A DNA stretch of 64,000 nucleotides from Petralouisia muris (GTDB lineage: Bacteria; Bacillota; Clostridia; Lachnospirales; Lachnospiraceae), in NCBI RefSeq assembly GCF_004793545.1, contig NZ_SRYA01000009.1, forward strand, positions 58,277 through 122,276. Reading direction: 5' to 3'. How positions within the stretch are numbered: the first letter of the stretch is position 1; the number at the start of each line of letters is the position of its first letter. Position numbers and translations under genes: made by a program. Below are positions 8,626-16,830 of the stretch, piece after piece. The notes below the pieces were generated by a model. That model searched no databases. It had not been told where the DNA came from and was given only the letters and a program-made list of their open reading frames with translations.

Positions 8626-9555
8626 ATGCATGGGACAGCGAAAAAGTTTTTAAAAGACACATGGGATACATTATGGAATCCCAGTAAGGTAAAAAATATT
8701 TTTGAAAAATCAGGAACTCATAGAAAATGGCAGGGATTTCTGTGGATATTGCCCAGCTTTCTGGGAGTGATGGCGTTTTACCTATTGCCCTATGCAGACG
8801 TTGTCCGCCGCTCCTTTTTAGGGGCGGTAGATAACAGCTTCGTTGGACTTGCAAATTACCGCATGATTGTGGAAAATACTGCATTCCTTCTGGCAGTGAA
8901 AAATACACTGCGATTTACGGTATTTTGCATTCCGCTGCTGATTATAACAGCCCTTGTGTGCGCAGTGATTTTGTATCGGAGCAAATACGGAGGTTTTATC
9001 AAAAGCGCTTTTTTGATGCCGATGGCGCTGCCGGCCGTTTCTGTTGCGCTGGTATGGAGGCTTTTGTTCCATTCCCAGGGATTATTGAATTACTGGCTTT
9101 CACATCTGGGGGTGGAAGGAAAAGACTGGATGAACGGATCTTATGCCTTTTGGATTCTGGTGATTAGTTATATCTGGAAAAATCTTGGATACGATATTGT
9201 ATTGTGGATGGCAGGGCTTGCTGGAATCTCAGAAAATATTTATGAGGCGGCAAAGGTGGACGGGGCAGGAGAATGGCAATGTTTTTGGAAAATCACGCTG
9301 CCCAATTTAAAACCTTCCCTGTATACGATCACCGTATTGTCTTTTCTGAATTCCTTTAAGGTATTTCGGGAGGCATATCTGGTTGCCGGGGATTATCCCC
9401 ACGAAAGCATTTATATGATGCAGCATTTATTTAATAACTGGTTCCGTTCTTTTTCCTTTGACAAGATGGCGGCAGCGGCAGTGTCAGAGAGCGTGATTTT
9501 GCTGGGATTAATTTTATTGTTACAGAAAGCCTGGGACAGCGGGAAAGAGCAATAG
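8626..9555 (+). CDS. ABC sugar-type transporter permease (MalF-like)
   Basis: 309 residues with six predicted membrane helices, the first around WILPSFLGVMAFYLLPYADVV. The inner-membrane component signature appears as EAAKVDGAGEWQCFWKITLP, the loop that contacts the ATPase. It starts 16 bases after the lipoprotein stop and 8 bases before the next permease gene, so all three are one operon. It should form the heteromeric membrane channel with the next gene product. No ATPase gene is linked; Firmicute carbohydrate importers often use a shared MsmX-type ATPase encoded elsewhere. Confidence 0.92.
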   Translation: MHGTAKKFLKDTWDTLWNPSKVKNIFEKSGTHRKWQGFLWILPSFLGVMAFYLLPYADVVRRSFLGAVDNSFVGLANYRMIVENTAFLLAVKNTLRFTVFCIPLLIITALVCAVILYRSKYGGFIKSAFLMPMALPAVSVALVWRLLFHSQGLLNYWLSHLGVEGKDWMNGSYAFWILVISYIWKNLGYDIVLWMAGLAGISENIYEAAKVDGAGEWQCFWKITLPNLKPSLYTITVLSFLNSFKVFREAYLVAGDYPHESIYMMQHLFNNWFRSFSFDKMAAAAVSESVILLGLILLLQKAWDSGKEQ

Positions 9556-9563
9556 GTGACAGG

Positions 9564-10577
9564 ATGCGGAAAAAGAAAATAGAAGATAAAGTGCTTGAAA
9601 TACTTGGATTGGAAATTCAGAATTCCCAAAGAGAGACGGAGGGTTTTGCTCTGGAAGAATGGGAGATGGAAGAGGAAGACTGGATGGAAAAATTAGTATT
9701 TCAAAAAATAGCAGGTAAGTTAAAAACCCTGCATATGGGAAAAGTGATTCTCTGGGGCATATTAACTCTGTTGGCAATTGTGGCTCTGTATCCGGTATTT
9801 TTCCTGATATCTGGCTCTTTTATGGGAAAAGATGAACTGGGAGCCTGCCTGGGAGCAGTGATTTCAGGAAAGCAGGGATATGCGGATTTTCCCCTTTTGC
9901 CCAGCTTTCCCACCCTGTGTCATTATGTGGAAATTTTTCTGGATTCACCGGAATTTTTCGTAATGTTCTGGAACTCTATAAAAATCACATTTGGCGTTTT
10001 GGCGGGGCAGCTTGTGGTGGGAACTGCGGCGGCGTGGGGATTTGCCAAATATGAATTTCCCTGGAAAAAAGGTTTTTTTCTGATTTATATGATTTTAATG
10101 CTCCTGCCCTTTCAGGTATTGATGCTTTCCGATTATTTAGTGCTGGACCGGCTGGCTTTAACGGATAATCTGTGGGGAATTATCCTGCCGGGAATTTTCT
10201 CCACCTTTCCGGTATTTATTATGTATCGCTTTTTTACGGAGATACCGGACAGCTTGCTGGAATCCGCAAGACTGGACGGGGCCAGGGAGTGGCAGCTGTT
10301 TCTCTATCTTGCATTGCCCATTGGCTCCTCAGGAATTATTGCATCTATGGTTCTTGGATTTTTGGAATATTGGAGCCTGATTGAACAGCCCTTGACATTC
10401 CTGAAAGAAAAAAGCCTGTTTCCCTTATCTGTTTTTCTGCCGGATATTACATCCGTGAGCCAGTCCGGCATGGCCTTTGCGGCGTCAGTGGTTACATTTT
10501 TTCCGGCGCTGATGGTATTTTTAGGCGGTCAGGATTATTTGGAACAGGGAATTATGGCAGGCGCAGTGAAGGAGTAG
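9564..10577 (+). CDS. ABC sugar-type transporter permease (MalG-like)
   Basis: 337 residues. After an unusual charged N-terminal extension of about 60 residues (rich in Glu and Lys) the protein has six predicted helices. The coupling loop ESARLDGAREWQLFLYLALP matches the EAA motif of binding-protein-dependent permeases. It is the second channel subunit with the gene at 8626-9555. The extended N-terminus is longer than in typical MalG relatives and is predicted cytoplasmic. Start ATG 9564 follows GTGACAGG after the previous stop; a downstream start is possible but none has a better ribosome site. Confidence 0.9.
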   Translation: MRKKKIEDKVLEILGLEIQNSQRETEGFALEEWEMEEEDWMEKLVFQKIAGKLKTLHMGKVILWGILTLLAIVALYPVFFLISGSFMGKDELGACLGAVISGKQGYADFPLLPSFPTLCHYVEIFLDSPEFFVMFWNSIKITFGVLAGQLVVGTAAAWGFAKYEFPWKKGFFLIYMILMLLPFQVLMLSDYLVLDRLALTDNLWGIILPGIFSTFPVFIMYRFFTEIPDSLLESARLDGAREWQLFLYLALPIGSSGIIASMVLGFLEYWSLIEQPLTFLKEKSLFPLSVFLPDITSVSQSGMAFAASVVTFFPALMVFLGGQDYLEQGIMAGAVKE

Positions 10578-10677
10578 GAAGCCGTGAAAGAGGAAGCGGC
10601 CTTAATGTGCAAAGCCGGCTGATAAATTCGCTGGCCGCTCAGGTGAATAGAACAGTACACTGGAAAGGAACAGACAA

Positions 10678-12240
10678 ATGGTTAGAAAAAAGGTTTTTGG
10701 AATATTCAGCGGTTTTCTGGCAGTGATGCTGCTGTTTACCATTTTGTCAAGGGCCGTAAGCGGGGCGTCCATGGCAAGGGTAGAAACGGTAAGGATTGCG
10801 ACAGGAACGATTGATCACAAGGTAAACGGAAGCGGCACGGTGGAAGCCGGAAAAGAAATTGCCGTATATACAGAAAGCGGACAGCGGGTGAAGGAAATCT
10901 GTGTCCGGGAAGGCCAGGCGGTGGAAGCGGGAGAGGTGCTGTTTACCGTTGACCTGGATGAACTGGAAGAACAGATTTTGGCGGCGCAGCAGGAATTGGA
11001 AAAATCGAAGCTGCAGAACCAGGACGCTGCAAGCTCCAGAAATGTGGAATTGCAGAATCGGCAGCGGGCCCAAAGCAGGGCTTCGGAGGATTATAATCAG
11101 GCGGTAGCCAGCGGTGACGCATCGGTAGCCCAGGCAAAAGCGGCCTGGGATCAGGCGGAGCAGGAGTTGCAGAGTTTTCTGGCGGCAGGCCCGCCCGCTG
11201 CAAGCGCTGGAGAAAGCAGGATGAAACAGGAAACAGTCGGGGAAGCGGGAGCGGCAGGAAATGACGGAGAAGATATGGGAGATGCAGGCTCTGCTCACAG
11301 CCCTCAAAGGGATGAAAATGAACAGGAAGCAGGAGAAGGCAGCAGCCCAGAGCAGGATGAGAAGGGAGCGGAAAGCAGCCAGCCGGAATCAACGGAAAAT
11401 GGGCAGAATGCGGAAGATGAAATTGCAGCCTGGGAAGCAGAAAAAGCCCGGTTAGAGCAGGCAGCGACAGAGGCAAAGGCAGCCTATGAAGCTGCAGTAG
11501 CCTCTCGGACAGAAAACGTAAAGACAGCGGCAAGGGCTTTAGAGGATGCAAATGCGCCGGCAGCGTCCGACAGCACATCCAGACAGAATGAAATTACCAG
11601 CCAGCAGCAGGAACTTGTTTTGGATAAGCTTCAGGATTTGAAACATGCAGAAGGTAAGATTACGGCGCCTGTGCAGGGAGTTGTAACAAATATTGCCATT
11701 ACCACGGGAGATTTTACCACAGAGGGAACGGCTATGCGTCTGGCAGACGCTTCTCAGGGAAGCAGGCTGGTGGCTTCGGTGGATAAGTCCAATGAAAAAT
11801 ATGTCAGCAAGGGATGCCAGGTGAACATCAGTGTTGCCGGTATCAAAGAAAAAATTACCAGTTACACGGTAACCAGTGTAACGGAAAATGAGGGAGATCC
11901 CACGCTTTTGGATATTGTAATTGACATGCCTGACGGAGGATTGGAAACAGGTACGCGGGCAGAGATTGAGATTGTCCAGAAATCGGAAAATTATTCCACA
12001 GTTATTCCAATTCAGGCCCTTCATGAAGAACAGAACGGATATTATGTTCTGGTGATGGAGGAAGAACAGGGCGTTATGGGAAAAGAACTGGTTGCCAAGC
12101 GTTATGAGGTAAAGGTTCAGGATAAAAACAGTGTCAATGCAGCATTGGAAGACGGACTTCTCACATCGGAACAGGAGATTATCAGCAGCTCCAGCAGAAG
12201 CATTGGGGATGGAAGCCGTGTCAGGAAGATGGATGAATGA
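10678..12240 (+). CDS. HlyD/MacA-type membrane fusion (periplasmic adaptor-like) protein
   Basis: 520 residues: a membrane anchor (about 7-27), then a lipoyl-like half (GSGTVEAGKEIAVYTESG, GQAVEAGEVLFTVD). A long coiled-coil hairpin (about 90-330) follows, then the second lipoyl half and a beta-barrel (APVQGVVTNIAITTGDF). The hairpin carries an acidic, low-complexity insert (about 170-245, rich in Glu, Gln, Ser, Gly). In Firmicutes such proteins work with MacB-like ABC exporters. ATGA overlap with the next gene suggests the pair is translated together. AAGGAA lies 7-8 bases before ATG 10678. No ATPase gene is adjacent. Confidence 0.85.
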   Translation: MVRKKVFGIFSGFLAVMLLFTILSRAVSGASMARVETVRIATGTIDHKVNGSGTVEAGKEIAVYTESGQRVKEICVREGQAVEAGEVLFTVDLDELEEQILAAQQELEKSKLQNQDAASSRNVELQNRQRAQSRASEDYNQAVASGDASVAQAKAAWDQAEQELQSFLAAGPPAASAGESRMKQETVGEAGAAGNDGEDMGDAGSAHSPQRDENEQEAGEGSSPEQDEKGAESSQPESTENGQNAEDEIAAWEAEKARLEQAATEAKAAYEAAVASRTENVKTAARALEDANAPAASDSTSRQNEITSQQQELVLDKLQDLKHAEGKITAPVQGVVTNIAITTGDFTTEGTAMRLADASQGSRLVASVDKSNEKYVSKGCQVNISVAGIKEKITSYTVTSVTENEGDPTLLDIVIDMPDGGLETGTRAEIEIVQKSENYSTVIPIQALHEEQNGYYVLVMEEEQGVMGKELVAKRYEVKVQDKNSVNAALEDGLLTSEQEIISSSSRSIGDGSRVRKMDE

Positions 12241-13349
12241 GTATGAAAATAGACATAAAAAAATATGGGAAATATCTGTTTCTGGCAGGAATGGGCGGAC
12301 TGGGTTTTCTTTTGTTTTATCTGGCTGCCGTTGCCTGGTGCAGCATGCTCTGGGCTAGGGATAGTGCGCTGTTTTACCTGGAAGAGCCGATTTCTGTAGA
12401 AGAGGCGTTGAAAATATCAGAGCAGAATCAGAAAATAGCCGAACTCTGGAGACAGGGGGGCAGCGAGCAGGGCGTGCCTTTGAATTTCTGTATCTGGGGC
12501 CAGAAGGAAAATATTACGGTTTCTAATGAAGAACTGTCCAGAGCTGTCAGTACAGATGTTATTTTTCTCTGCGGCAATCCGGAGCTTCTGTTTGAAGAGT
12601 CCAGGATTCCGGTGCAGGAGGATGATCAGGGATGCCTGATCAGCGAAGACGCAGCATGGGAGCTGTTCGGGAGCAGCCAGGTGATTGGAAAAGAAGTCCT
12701 CTGCCAGGGGAAAAGCTATATTATCAGAAATGTGATTCCGGCAAAGGAGAAGATTCTGGCCTTTCAGGCGGGCAGTCTTATACAAAGGAGTCAGGAACTG
12801 TCTGCAGAGGGAGAAGAAAAGCCCTCTGTGGATTCTGTTTTCCAGAGAATTACGGTGCAGAAGCCCGAGGGAAGCTCCCTGCGGGAGCTGCAGATGATTT
12901 GGGTCAGCCAGTACGGCCTGAATCCACAGGGATTGGATACAGAATTGCTGCGGGGAATCAGCGGTATCCTGCTTTTGGTAATTCCGGTTACAGTGTGTAT
13001 TTTCTTCTGGATTTTTCTGTATTGTCAGTATAAGGCTCAGGAGACGCTGCAGCAAAAAGCAGTGATGGCAGGGCTTTCTCTGGTTTTGGCGGCGCTGCTG
13101 ATATTCTTTCTGGGGAAATGGGTGCGGATTCCGGATGAATATATTCCAACCTTATGGTCTGATTTTTCATTCTGGAGCCAATTATGGAAGGATAAGCTGG
13201 AAGGAGTCAGGCTGCTGATCCGAATACCCAAAGGAATCCCAGATTCTAAATGGATGGATGGCTTCTGGAGGGCGGCGGGATACAGCCTCCTGGCGGAGGC
13301 CGTGGCAGTGTTAGGGATTACTGGAGGAAGGCGAAAAAATTTTGATTGA
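12237..13349 (+). CDS. Membrane protein resembling a MacB/FtsX permease, lacking an ATPase
   Basis: 370 residues, overlapping the previous stop by ATGA (ATG 12243 is an alternative start). One membrane segment lies at about 10-36. An extracytoplasmic domain (about 40-235) contains ISEDAAWELFGSSQVIGKEV followed by YIIRNVIPA, resembling the MacB periplasmic core domain. Three further membrane segments lie near 242-265, 276-296 and 345-365. No Walker motifs are present. With the adaptor encoded just upstream it may form a MacAB-like export or signalling complex that borrows an ATPase, or a non-transport mechanosensory pair. A precise family name cannot be given. Confidence 0.6.
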   Translation: MSMKIDIKKYGKYLFLAGMGGLGFLLFYLAAVAWCSMLWARDSALFYLEEPISVEEALKISEQNQKIAELWRQGGSEQGVPLNFCIWGQKENITVSNEELSRAVSTDVIFLCGNPELLFEESRIPVQEDDQGCLISEDAAWELFGSSQVIGKEVLCQGKSYIIRNVIPAKEKILAFQAGSLIQRSQELSAEGEEKPSVDSVFQRITVQKPEGSSLRELQMIWVSQYGLNPQGLDTELLRGISGILLLVIPVTVCIFFWIFLYCQYKAQETLQQKAVMAGLSLVLAALLIFFLGKWVRIPDEYIPTLWSDFSFWSQLWKDKLEGVRLLIRIPKGIPDSKWMDGFWRAAGYSLLAEAVAVLGITGGRRKNFD

Positions 13350-13416
13350 TTGGGCAGGCAGTTCCCCGGATGCTTTGCGTCGTTCGCTGCAGGAAGCAGA
13401 GCATGTTTGATAAAGT

Positions 13417-13457
13417 GCGCCAACAGCAGGAAGAGTTTCCTCTGTTGGCGCTTTTTT
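13417..13457 (+). terminator. Intrinsic terminator of the importer/adaptor operon
   Basis: GCGCCAACAG (13417-13426) pairs perfectly with CTGTTGGCGC (13442-13451), with an inner AGGAA/TTTCCT extension, followed by six T (13452-13457). It lies 68 bases after the stop at 13349. Confidence 0.93.
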
Positions 13458-13537
13458 ACGTATCATAGTTTGACTTTACCATAAGATTGTTTTAAAATAA
13501 AAAACAGATGAAACAGGAACATGAGGAGGATAGAAAT

Positions 13538-13795
13538 TTGAAAATAAGGAGCAGTTGGGTTGTCATTTTTATTATGTTGATTGGGCTGATTCTGGGAACG
13601 GTGATTGGCAGTTACTGTGGAAGTATTTCGGCATTGAGCTGGCTGAATTATGGACAGGTATTTGGTCTGACAAGTCCCCTTGTGCTGGATTTGGGGGCGT
13701 TGGTTCTTACCCTGGGATTAACGATTAAGATAAATATTGCAAGTGTTTTGGGGATTGTCCTTGCATTTTTGTGTTATAAATTACTGGTAAGGTAA
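13538..13795 (+). CDS. DUF4321-family small membrane protein
   Basis: 85 residues with two or three hydrophobic segments (VVIFIMLIGLILGTVIGSY; PLVLDLGALVLTLGLTI; SVLGIVLAFLCYKLL), matching the DUF4321 family of small Firmicute membrane proteins. I chose TTG 13538 over the in-frame ATG 13508. A strong GAGGAGGA lies 7 bases before the TTG, nothing suitable precedes the ATG, and family members begin close to the first membrane segment. Function unknown. It sits in a short same-strand run with the ArsC-like, acylphosphatase and PPK2 genes. Confidence 0.85.
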   Translation: MKIRSSWVVIFIMLIGLILGTVIGSYCGSISALSWLNYGQVFGLTSPLVLDLGALVLTLGLTIKINIASVLGIVLAFLCYKLLVR

Positions 13796-13841
13796 GGAAA
13801 TGTTATATTATAATTACGGATCAGGAAAGGAAGCGAAAATC

Positions 13842-14195
13842 ATGAAATGTACATTTATTGAATATCCCAAATGCTCCACCTGCAAGAAAGCAAAGCAGTG
13901 GTTAGAAGAGCATCAGACAGCATTAGAGGATCGGAACATCAAGGAGCAGAATCCAACCAAAGAAGAGTTAAAGGAATGGCATGAAAGAAGCGGATTGGAT
14001 ATCAAACGTTTTTTCAATACCAGCGGCATGCTGTACCGGGAGATGCAGTTAAAGGATAAACTGCCGGAAATGTCGTTGGAGGAGAAATACGAGCTGCTTT
14101 CCACAGACGGAATGCTGGTGAAACGTCCCATATTGGTGACAGAGAAAGGCATAACAACAGGATTTAAGCCGGAAGAATGGGAGAAGCTGTTATAA
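13842..14195 (+). CDS. ArsC/Spx-family thioredoxin-fold protein (arsenate reductase-like)
   Basis: 117 residues starting at ATG 13842, preceded by AGGAAAGG; the upstream ATG at 13800 has no ribosome site. The N-terminus MKCTFIEYPKCSTCKKAKQWL carries the CxxC-type redox site (CSTC), followed by ArsC-fold elements (FFNTSGMLYRE, MLVKRPILV, GFKPEEW). Proteins of this size and motif include arsenate reductase-like enzymes and the Spx/MgsR regulators that bind RNA polymerase. There is no arsenic gene context, so a reductase of unknown substrate or a regulator is equally possible. It ends one base before the acylphosphatase start. Confidence 0.85.
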   Translation: MKCTFIEYPKCSTCKKAKQWLEEHQTALEDRNIKEQNPTKEELKEWHERSGLDIKRFFNTSGMLYREMQLKDKLPEMSLEEKYELLSTDGMLVKRPILVTEKGITTGFKPEEWEKLL

Positions 14196-14196
14196 G

Positions 14197-14472
14197 ATGG
14201 AAATAATTCGGGAACATTTGGTATTTACAGGAAGAGTGCAGGGTGTGGGATTTCGGTTCCAGGCAGGTCATTTGGCGAAGCATTATGGGGTGACTGGCTG
14301 GATACGGAATAATTATGACGGCTCTGTGGAGGCAGAAATGCAGGGTAGGGAGGAAGCGCTGGATCGGATCATCCAGTCTCTCCAGCAGGACAGCTACATC
14401 AGGATCGACTGGGTTACGCGGGACAGGATGGAGCCGGAACCTGGGGAACGGAGATTTTCTGTAAGATATTGA
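14197..14472 (+). CDS. Acylphosphatase
   Basis: 91 residues of the acylphosphatase family, which hydrolyses carboxyl-phosphate bonds of small acyl phosphates in the cytoplasm. The signature GRVQGVGFRFQAGHLAKHYG includes the catalytic Arg of the phosphate loop, and the catalytic Asn lies in GWIRNNYDGSVE. The start is one base after the upstream stop, so translation is probably coupled. The next gene is a polyphosphate-dependent kinase, placing two phosphoryl-group enzymes side by side. Confidence 0.93.
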   Translation: MEIIREHLVFTGRVQGVGFRFQAGHLAKHYGVTGWIRNNYDGSVEAEMQGREEALDRIIQSLQQDSYIRIDWVTRDRMEPEPGERRFSVRY

Positions 14473-14503
14473 CGGTTGATCATCATGAAAAGGAGGAGCA
14501 GTT

Positions 14504-15970
14504 ATGTTAAAAAATTGGAACAAACCGGAACGGCCGGAGGAAGAGGAACTGGAGGAACGCCTGCAGGCGGCCAGAGCCAAACTTTCTGTGCAGCAGATGC
14601 AGATTAAGGAGCATAAACTGCCGGTATTTGTACTGTTTGAGGGGTGGGGAACTGCCGGAAAAGGCAGTATTCTGGGAAAGATTATCAAGGAAATCGATCC
14701 CAGGTTTTTCAAAGTTGCCACCATGGATATTCCAACGGAAGAGGAAAAACGCAAGCCGTTTTTGTACCGCTATTTTGTAAAGATTCCGGAAGCAGGCAAA
14801 TTCTGTTTCCTGGATTCCGGTTGGATGGATGAAATCACCAAAGGCTGCCTTCACGGGGAACTGAAGGAGAAACAATACAAAGAACGAATCGACAGTGTAA
14901 AGCGTTTTGAGCGGCAATTGACAGACAATGGCTATCTTGTGATGAAATTCTTTTTTCACATCAGCCAGAATGAGCAGAAGAAACGGCTGAAAGGGTTGGA
15001 GAAAAATGAAACCACAAGTTGGCGGGTCAGTGAGAATGATACCTGGCAGAATAAGCATTATGATAAATGCCTGAAGGTCTATGATCAGTATTTAAGCGAT
15101 ACAAACGTATCCACTTCACCCTGGTATATTGTAGACGCCAAAAATAAAAAATGGGCTCAGCTTCAGGTGATTGAAACTCTGGTCAGCGGAATTGAAACCG
15201 CATTGAAAAACAGCGCAATGGCAGTGCCTCTTCTGCAGAATGTATTTCCAATGGAAAAAGTGCCGAAGCTGTCTGAGATTTCTCTGGATAAATCACTGAC
15301 CGACGAGGAATACAAGCGGCAGTTAAAGGAGCTGCAGGATCGTCTGGGAATGCTGCATAATGAACTGTATTTAAAGAAAATCCCTGTGGTAATTGCCTAT
15401 GAGGGCTGGGATGCGGCAGGAAAAGGCGGCAATATTAAGCGGATTACCGGAGCTCTTGACCCAAGGGGATATGAGGTGCACCCCATTGCAAGCCCGGAGC
15501 CTCATGAAAAGGCCAGGCATTACCTGTGGCGGTTCTGGAACCGTCTGCCCAAGACCGGACATGTGGCGATTTTTGACCGAACCTGGTATGGAAGAGTGAT
15601 GGTGGAGCGCCTGGAGGGCTTTTGCAGTGAAAATGACTGGCAGAGGGCTTATAATGAAATCAATGAATTTGAAAAAGAATTGTCAGACTGGGGCGCAGTG
15701 ATTATCAAGTTCTGGGTGCAGATTGACAAGGATGTTCAGTTAGAGCGGTTTACCGACCGTCAGAATACGCCGGAGAAGCAGTGGAAGATTACGGAAGAGG
15801 ACTGGCGCAACCGGGATAAATGGGATTTGTATGAGACTGCGGTAAATGAGATGATGAAAAAGACCAGTACTGCCTATGCGCCCTGGCATGTGCTGGAATC
15901 CAATGATAAGAAATACGCCAGGATTAAGGCATTGAAGATTGTAATTGAAGAGATTGAGAAGGTTCTGTAA
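14504..15970 (+). CDS. Two-domain polyphosphate kinase 2 (polyphosphate:AMP phosphotransferase type)
   Basis: 488 residues made of two PPK2-like domains, the architecture of polyphosphate:AMP phosphotransferases that make ADP from AMP using polyphosphate. The N-terminal domain has the P-loop FEGWGTAGKGS (about 45-55), but its lid/Walker B region reads LDSGWMDEITKG and looks degenerate. The C-terminal domain has YEGWDAAGKGGN (about 299-310) and the canonical FDRTWYGRVMVERLEGF. Catalysis is therefore expected mainly in the C-terminal half. AAGGAGGAG precedes ATG 14504. It probably works with cellular polyphosphate in nucleotide balance; no ppk1 or ppx is in the window. Confidence 0.88.
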   Translation: MLKNWNKPERPEEEELEERLQAARAKLSVQQMQIKEHKLPVFVLFEGWGTAGKGSILGKIIKEIDPRFFKVATMDIPTEEEKRKPFLYRYFVKIPEAGKFCFLDSGWMDEITKGCLHGELKEKQYKERIDSVKRFERQLTDNGYLVMKFFFHISQNEQKKRLKGLEKNETTSWRVSENDTWQNKHYDKCLKVYDQYLSDTNVSTSPWYIVDAKNKKWAQLQVIETLVSGIETALKNSAMAVPLLQNVFPMEKVPKLSEISLDKSLTDEEYKRQLKELQDRLGMLHNELYLKKIPVVIAYEGWDAAGKGGNIKRITGALDPRGYEVHPIASPEPHEKARHYLWRFWNRLPKTGHVAIFDRTWYGRVMVERLEGFCSENDWQRAYNEINEFEKELSDWGAVIIKFWVQIDKDVQLERFTDRQNTPEKQWKITEEDWRNRDKWDLYETAVNEMMKKTSTAYAPWHVLESNDKKYARIKALKIVIEEIEKVL

Positions 15971-15980
15971 GCCATTGGAA

Positions 15981-16040
15981 CTGCCGCATCAGGATAATAT
16001 AAGATGAAGCTGTCTGCTCCTGTATGCGGCAGCTCTTATT
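15981..16040 (+). terminator. Candidate terminator after PPK2
   Basis: CTGCCGCAT (15981-15989) and ATGCGGCAG (16024-16032) are perfect 9-bp arms with a 34-base loop, followed by CTCTTATTTT. The long loop lowers confidence, but the position between the PPK2 stop and the LytTR regulator start fits. Confidence 0.6.
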
Positions 16041-16116
16041 TTGGCGTCTGTTCCAAAATGGGCAGGAAGAATTTGAGAGAACAGGCAGAGAAATTAAGTA
16101 AGGAGGAACCAGCATT

Positions 16117-16830
16117 ATGTTTAAAACTGCAATTGTAGAAGATAATTCTGTGGATGCCGGGAAACTGAAGGATTTTCTGGAAAGGTTTGCAGCAAAAAGC
16201 GGAGAGGTTTTTATAACAACAGTTTTCAAAGATGCGGCGGATTTCCTGAATGGGTATAAGCAGATTTATGATATGGTATTTATGGATATTGAACTGCCTG
16301 GAATAAATGGAATGGAAGCAGCCCATAAGCTGCGGGCTGTGGACGGGAAGGTTACGCTGATTTTTGTCACCAATATGGCGCGGTTTGCGGTGAAAGGATA
16401 TGAGGTGGACGCGGCAGATTATGTGGTGAAACCTGTGCATTATGGGGAATTTGAACTAAAAATGAAGCGGATCATAAGAAGGCATAAAGAGGCGGATGAG
16501 AGTATTCTGGTGGTGTGCCAAAGCGGTTATATGCGTCTGCTTCTACGGGAAATCAGGTATATTGAAGTTCAGGGGCATACTCTGATGTTTCACACGGAAA
16601 CCGGGATGGTAAACGGAGGAGGAACCCTTTCTGAGACGGAAGCAAAGCTTGCAGGCAGAGGATTTTTGCGGTGCAATAAGTGTTATCTTGTGAATCAGCG
16701 ACATATTGTTGCGGTAGAAGGCTATACCCTTAAAATGACTGGCGGAGAAGAAGTGCAGATTAGCCGGCCAAGGAAAAAGGCTTTTATGAGTGAACTGGCA
16801 GAGTCAATGGGAGATGGATGTGTGTTATGA
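16117..16830 (+). CDS. LytTR-family response regulator, island A
   Basis: 237 residues: a receiver (AIVEDNSVDAGK, phospho-acceptor Asp57 in MVFMDIELPGINGMEAA, FVTNMARFAVKGYEVDAADYVVKPV) followed by a LytTR DNA-binding domain (about 130-235; IRYIEVQGHTLMFHTE, CNKCYLVNQRHIV, ISRPRKKAF). This is the AgrA/ComE class, which binds two 9-10 bp direct repeats about 21 bp apart. Such a pair is present at 18144-18174, just upstream of the first glycosidase gene. AAGGAGGAACC precedes the start. Its 3' end overlaps the kinase gene. It is clearly paralogous to the regulator at 36199-36906. No agrB or agrD gene is nearby. Confidence 0.93.
   Translation: MFKTAIVEDNSVDAGKLKDFLERFAAKSGEVFITTVFKDAADFLNGYKQIYDMVFMDIELPGINGMEAAHKLRAVDGKVTLIFVTNMARFAVKGYEVDAADYVVKPVHYGEFELKMKRIIRRHKEADESILVVCQSGYMRLLLREIRYIEVQGHTLMFHTETGMVNGGGTLSETEAKLAGRGFLRCNKCYLVNQRHIVAVEGYTLKMTGGEEVQISRPRKKAFMSELAESMGDGCVL

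Noticed and set aside
10596..10640. AGCGGCC/GGCCGCT inverted repeat between the MalG-like permease and the adaptor gene
   Set aside because: Seven-base arms with a long loop and no T-run; too weak to call a terminator or operator.
11261..11578. Open frames opposite and beside the acidic insert of the adaptor gene
   Set aside because: Low-complexity codons of the real gene create open shadow frames; composition is Arg/Leu/Pro-rich nonsense without motifs.
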